A DNA stretch of 64,000 bases from Halomonas sp. UBA3074 (lineage in GTDB: Bacteria; Pseudomonadota; Gammaproteobacteria; Pseudomonadales; Halomonadaceae): contig NZ_DFBS01000014.1 in NCBI RefSeq assembly GCF_002366715.1, positions 1-64,000 on the forward strand, written 5' to 3'. The notes beneath the pieces were generated by a model, which ran no database searches, was not told the origin of the DNA, and was given only the letters and a program-made list of their open reading frames with translations. A program made the position numbers and the translations under genes. This document shows, piece by piece, positions 61,026 through 64,000 of this stretch. How positions within the stretch are numbered: the first letter of the stretch is position 1; each line of letters begins with the position of its first letter.

Positions 61026-61829
61026 ATGACTCAACCGTCAACGCCGACTATTTTAACCCGCATTCTGGCCCGTAAAGATCAGGAAGTGGCTGAACGCCGC
61101 CAAGCCGTCTCTGAAGCGGATTTACTCGCGCTAGGAGAGCAGCAGAGCGCGCCGCGTGGTTTTATTGAGGCCCTCAATACGCGCATCGCCACTGGGGATG
61201 CTGCCATTATCGCCGAAGTGAAAAAAGCCTCACCCTCGAAAGGCGTTATTCGCGAAGAGTTTCACCCGTCCGATATCGCCAAAAGCTATGCGCAAGGGGG
61301 GGCTGCCTGTCTATCGGTACTCACCGATGCCGACTTTTTCCAGGGCCACGAAGACTATCTGATTGCCGCGCGGGATGTGTGTGCGCTACCGGTGATTCGT
61401 AAAGACTTTATCACCCATGGCTATCAGGTCAGTGAAGCGCGAGCCATTGGTGCCGACTGTATCCTATTGATCGTCGCCGCCCTGGATGACGCACAGCTGC
61501 GTGATCTACACCAGCAGGCCAATCAACTGGGAATGGATGTGTTGGTAGAGGTACACGATGCCGACGAGCTGGAGCGCGCCCTGGCGTTGGAGCTAAAGCT
61601 GGTGGGTATCAACAACCGCAATTTGCACACCTTTGACACCAGCCTCAATACCACGCTGGATCTGCTGCCGCGTATACCTGAGAGCGTTACCGTGATTACC
61701 GAATCAGGCATTCACACCCGCGATGACGTAGAGCTCATGCGCGACCATAACGTTAATGGCTTTTTGGTCGGCGAGGCGTTTATGCGCGAAAGCGACCCCG
61801 GCTTAGCGCTCAAACGCCTCTTCTTCTAA
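61026..61829 (+). CDS. trpC: Indole-3-glycerol-phosphate synthase
   Basis: 267 residues, not fused to TrpF. TIM-barrel motifs: AEVKKASPSKGVIREEF, SVLTDADFFQG, VIRKDFI (catalytic Lys), LVEVHDADELERAL, GINNRNLHTF and ESGIHTRDDV. It closes the indole ring in tryptophan synthesis. It is the last gene of trpGDC; trpF and trpBA are not in this window. Confidence 0.96.
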   Translation: MTQPSTPTILTRILARKDQEVAERRQAVSEADLLALGEQQSAPRGFIEALNTRIATGDAAIIAEVKKASPSKGVIREEFHPSDIAKSYAQGGAACLSVLTDADFFQGHEDYLIAARDVCALPVIRKDFITHGYQVSEARAIGADCILLIVAALDDAQLRDLHQQANQLGMDVLVEVHDADELERALALELKLVGINNRNLHTFDTSLNTTLDLLPRIPESVTVITESGIHTRDDVELMRDHNVNGFLVGEAFMRESDPGLALKRLFF

Positions 61830-61857
61830 TCGAAGCCTACCCTAATAAACCCCTCGC

Positions 61858-64000
61858 TTAGGCCGATCGTTTTGGGTTTTTCCAACTCAGCACGGCCACC
61901 GTCAGGGCAGGTAAGAAGGTAACGGTGACAATCGCCGTGCCAAGCAGCCCAAAGAGCACAATGGCACCGACGCCGCGGTAAAGCTCGGTGCCTTCCCCTG
62001 GCAAAAACACCAGCGGTGAAAGGCCGCACAGGGTCGTTAGTGTGGTCATCGCAATGGGCCGTAACCGGCTCTCTACGGCTTGATGTACGGCGTCGCTAAC
62101 GCTCATGCTCGCCGTGCGCAGTTTCTCTCTCGCCTGATGAACCACCAGGATAGGGTTATTGACTACCGTTCCCATCAGAATTAAAAAGCCGAGCATGGTG
62201 ATCATGTCGAACGGCTGGCTGATGGCGTTCAAGCCAATTTTCGGCAGTTGCGCGCCGACGGTATTCATTAACCATAGCCCCACAATGCCTCCCGCGGCGC
62301 CGAGTGGAATGGTCGCCAGAATCAGCAATGGATAACCCCAATGGGCAAAAATGGCCACCAGTAATAAATAGACGATCGCCAAGGCAATCAACGCATTGCC
62401 AGTGAGGGCTTGGCGGGTAGCGTCTAACTGGTCTCCTGCGCCGCTGACGGTGACATTAATGTTCGCTGGCAGCGTACCTTCGTCGCGCATGGCATCTATC
62501 ACTTCCCGCTGCATGCGCTCGATACCCGCTTCCAGCGCCACGCTGCGCGGTGGAATGACGTCCAGCGTGACACTGCGACGCCCATCGACGCGCCGCAGGG
62601 TAGCCGTCCCCACGGTTTCACGAATCTCCGCGAGGGTATTCAGCGGCACGTTGATGCCTGATGGTGTGTGGATAGGCAGTGTGGCAAGGTCATCCAGCGC
62701 GATATTCCCCGCTCCAGGGCCGTAGCCGTAGAGATCGATTTTCTCGTCATCGAGGTAAAAATCATCCAGGTAGGCGCCATTGGTGAGCACTGCCACGGTG
62801 GTGCCTAGGGCGCTGGTGTCCATACCCACCTCAGCAGCGCGCTCCCAGTCGGGATACACTTCAATCAACGGTTGGCCGAGATCCAGGGCAGAAGGGCGGG
62901 ACTGAATGCGCGGATTATCGAAAACGTCTTGAGCGCGTTGGTAAATGGCATTGGCGGTGGTGTAAAGCTCGTTTAAATCGTTACCGGCGATATCCAGCGT
63001 GATACTACGTGTACCGCCGTCATTGCTGGAAATAATCGAGCCCCGGGCGGCGAAGGCACGCATATCCGGGTAGGCTTCAAAACGCTGGGTGAGTGCATCC
63101 ATTAAGGCTTCGATATGAGTAGGGTCGCTGGTTTCAGCAATGATCCGCAGGCTTTGAGCTTCGGCTTGAATGCCCATGGTGCTAATCGGCGGAATATCGG
63201 TATCGCCACGTTCAAAGCGTTCAGGATCGGCACCTACATGGGGCTCGAGCTCTTGCTGCAGGGTTTGGGCAATCGCATCCATGGTGGCTAGGTTATAGCT
63301 CGCCGGGGCGTTCATGCTCACAAAGGTTTTGGCCTCTTCGCCTTCGGGCAAGTACTCCGCTGGGGGCGTCAGACAAACGAAAATCCCAATGCCACCGGCA
63401 ATACCCAGCACGATGGCCATTAACCGCCGGAAAGCAGTGTGAATCATGCAATTCACCACCCATAAGCAGCCACGTACCCAGCGCGGCGCTGTGGTTGAGG
63501 CGCTCTCTTTACCGCGAAAATCGATATGCGCGCCGAGGGTGGGAATGACCGTTATCGCCACCATCATCGAAATGATTATCGAGGTGGAGATGGCTACCGC
63601 AATATCCGAATAGAGCTGCCCGGCTTCCTGCTGAATAAAGAAAATCGGTACAAAGACCAGAATAGTGGTCAGGGTTGAGGCTAGCACCGCCGGCCATACT
63701 TGCTTGACACCCTCTAGCGCTGCTTCAAAGCGCGCCAAACCACGGCGGCGCTGGGTTTCTACGCTCTCCAGTACCACGATGGTGTTGTCTATCGTCATGC
63801 CAATGGCGAAAGCGACGCCCGCCAGCGAAATGACGTTGAGCGTACGGCCCGCTATCAGCAAGCCTAGAAAGGCAGCGATGGTGCAGATAGGGATGCCGAT
63901 GATCCCGGCCATGGTGGCGCGTGCCGAGCGCAAAAACGCGTACATCACCAGGGTGGCAAACAGTGCCCCGAGGCCCAAGTTGACCCACACGTTAGCAATT
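61858..64000 (-). CDS. RND-family efflux permease, C-terminal part (N terminus outside window)
   Basis: The frame is open to the right edge, so about 714 C-terminal residues are visible, roughly TM3/TM4 to the end. RND features: TM4 FAIGMTIDNTIVVLE followed by a cytosolic LVKQVWPAVLAST-like amphipathic stretch, the second periplasmic loop (about 235-510) and TM7-TM12. TM4 has a single Asp (Asp-Asn where AcrB has Asp-Asp), and TM10 reads GTVVNNPILVV, with Asn where AcrB has Lys940. It is thus not a standard HAE1 drug pump; the substrate is unknown. It converges on trpC. Confidence 0.88.
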   Translation of the reverse strand, partial: IANVWVNLGLGALFATLVMYAFLRSARATMAGIIGIPICTIAAFLGLLIAGRTLNVISLAGVAFAIGMTIDNTIVVLESVETQRRRGLARFEAALEGVKQVWPAVLASTLTTILVFVPIFFIQQEAGQLYSDIAVAISTSIIISMMVAITVIPTLGAHIDFRGKESASTTAPRWVRGCLWVVNCMIHTAFRRLMAIVLGIAGGIGIFVCLTPPAEYLPEGEEAKTFVSMNAPASYNLATMDAIAQTLQQELEPHVGADPERFERGDTDIPPISTMGIQAEAQSLRIIAETSDPTHIEALMDALTQRFEAYPDMRAFAARGSIISSNDGGTRSITLDIAGNDLNELYTTANAIYQRAQDVFDNPRIQSRPSALDLGQPLIEVYPDWERAAEVGMDTSALGTTVAVLTNGAYLDDFYLDDEKIDLYGYGPGAGNIALDDLATLPIHTPSGINVPLNTLAEIRETVGTATLRRVDGRRSVTLDVIPPRSVALEAGIERMQREVIDAMRDEGTLPANINVTVSGAGDQLDATRQALTGNALIALAIVYLLLVAIFAHWGYPLLILATIPLGAAGGIVGLWLMNTVGAQLPKIGLNAISQPFDMITMLGFLILMGTVVNNPILVVHQAREKLRTASMSVSDAVHQAVESRLRPIAMTTLTTLCGLSPLVFLPGEGTELYRGVGAIVLFGLLGTAIVTVTFLPALTVAVLSWKNPKRSA

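Noticed and set aside
1..64000. CRISPR arrays, insertion sequences, prophage genes, toxin-antitoxin pairs
   Set aside because: No regularly spaced direct repeats with spacers, no transposase or integrase motifs and no phage structural genes were seen; the YqjE-like 'holin' is a chromosomal stress-protein family.

Overview
The window reads as chromosome of a moderately halophilic gammaproteobacterium, most likely Halomonas or a close relative. I infer this from the moderately high GC, the class I PHA synthase whose lipase-like box reads S-Y-C-V-G, and a gene order typical of Halomonadaceae and pseudomonads (prmB-aroC; rpe-gph-trpE; trpGDC; tesA divergent from ybbAP). No rRNA, tRNA, CRISPR array, prophage or insertion sequence was found. 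Both ends cut a gene: the 3' part of a giant adhesin at the left edge and the 3' part of an RND transporter gene at the right edge.

Layout. 1-6.6 kb: a biofilm module with the C-terminal end of a type I-secreted RTX/VWA adhesin, a small conserved protein, and convergent lapG-lapD (periplasmic protease and its c-di-GMP receptor). 6.6-15.8 kb: tesA, divergent ybbA-ybbP, an unannotated 30-residue membrane ORF, an alpha/beta hydrolase, a patatin-like phospholipase, a Smr nuclease, prmB and aroC. 15.9-19.1 kb: polyhydroxyalkanoate cluster (DUF6489-like protein, phasin, PHA synthase). 19.2-21.5 kb: peroxide defence (ahpC, ahpF). 21.8-26 kb: polyamine ABC transporter potFGHI. 26-31.1 kb: two small proteins, a palindromic repeat, and an RND efflux pump with its adaptor behind a perfect palindrome. 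31.3-38.9 kb: HI0933-type flavoprotein, a yqjDEK-like stress membrane-protein operon, outer-membrane phospholipase A, a MscK-type mechanosensitive channel and a TlyA-type rRNA methylase. 39-42.3 kb: an ATP-grasp ligase followed by a 680-residue protein of unknown family. 42.5-49 kb: DUF1820 protein, SH3b protein, tpm, YajG-type lipoprotein and the cysPTWA (thio)sulfate importer. 49-64 kb: rpe, ndh, gph, trpE, an orphan metal-binding protein, a two-gene NAD-dependent formate dehydrogenase, trpGDC and a second RND permease.

The best candidate for something undescribed is the pair at 38982-42278. The 680-residue protein has no family I recognise, but it carries Gln402, Cys408, His566 and Asn587/589 in the order and local context of a papain-type cysteine peptidase, and it sits 30 bp behind an ATP-grasp ligase. 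A ligase next to a papain-fold hydrolase recalls ligase/amidase pairs such as glutathionylspermidine synthetase/amidase. Other points of interest are the TGCA-rich operator-like repeats before the phasin gene, the tetrapeptide repeats at the PHA synthase N terminus, the 17-bp perfect palindrome before the RND operon, several 15-bp tandem repeats inside and between genes, and a mosaic change of base composition inside the adhesin gene.

All functional calls come from reading translated motifs by eye; no database search or computation was run.
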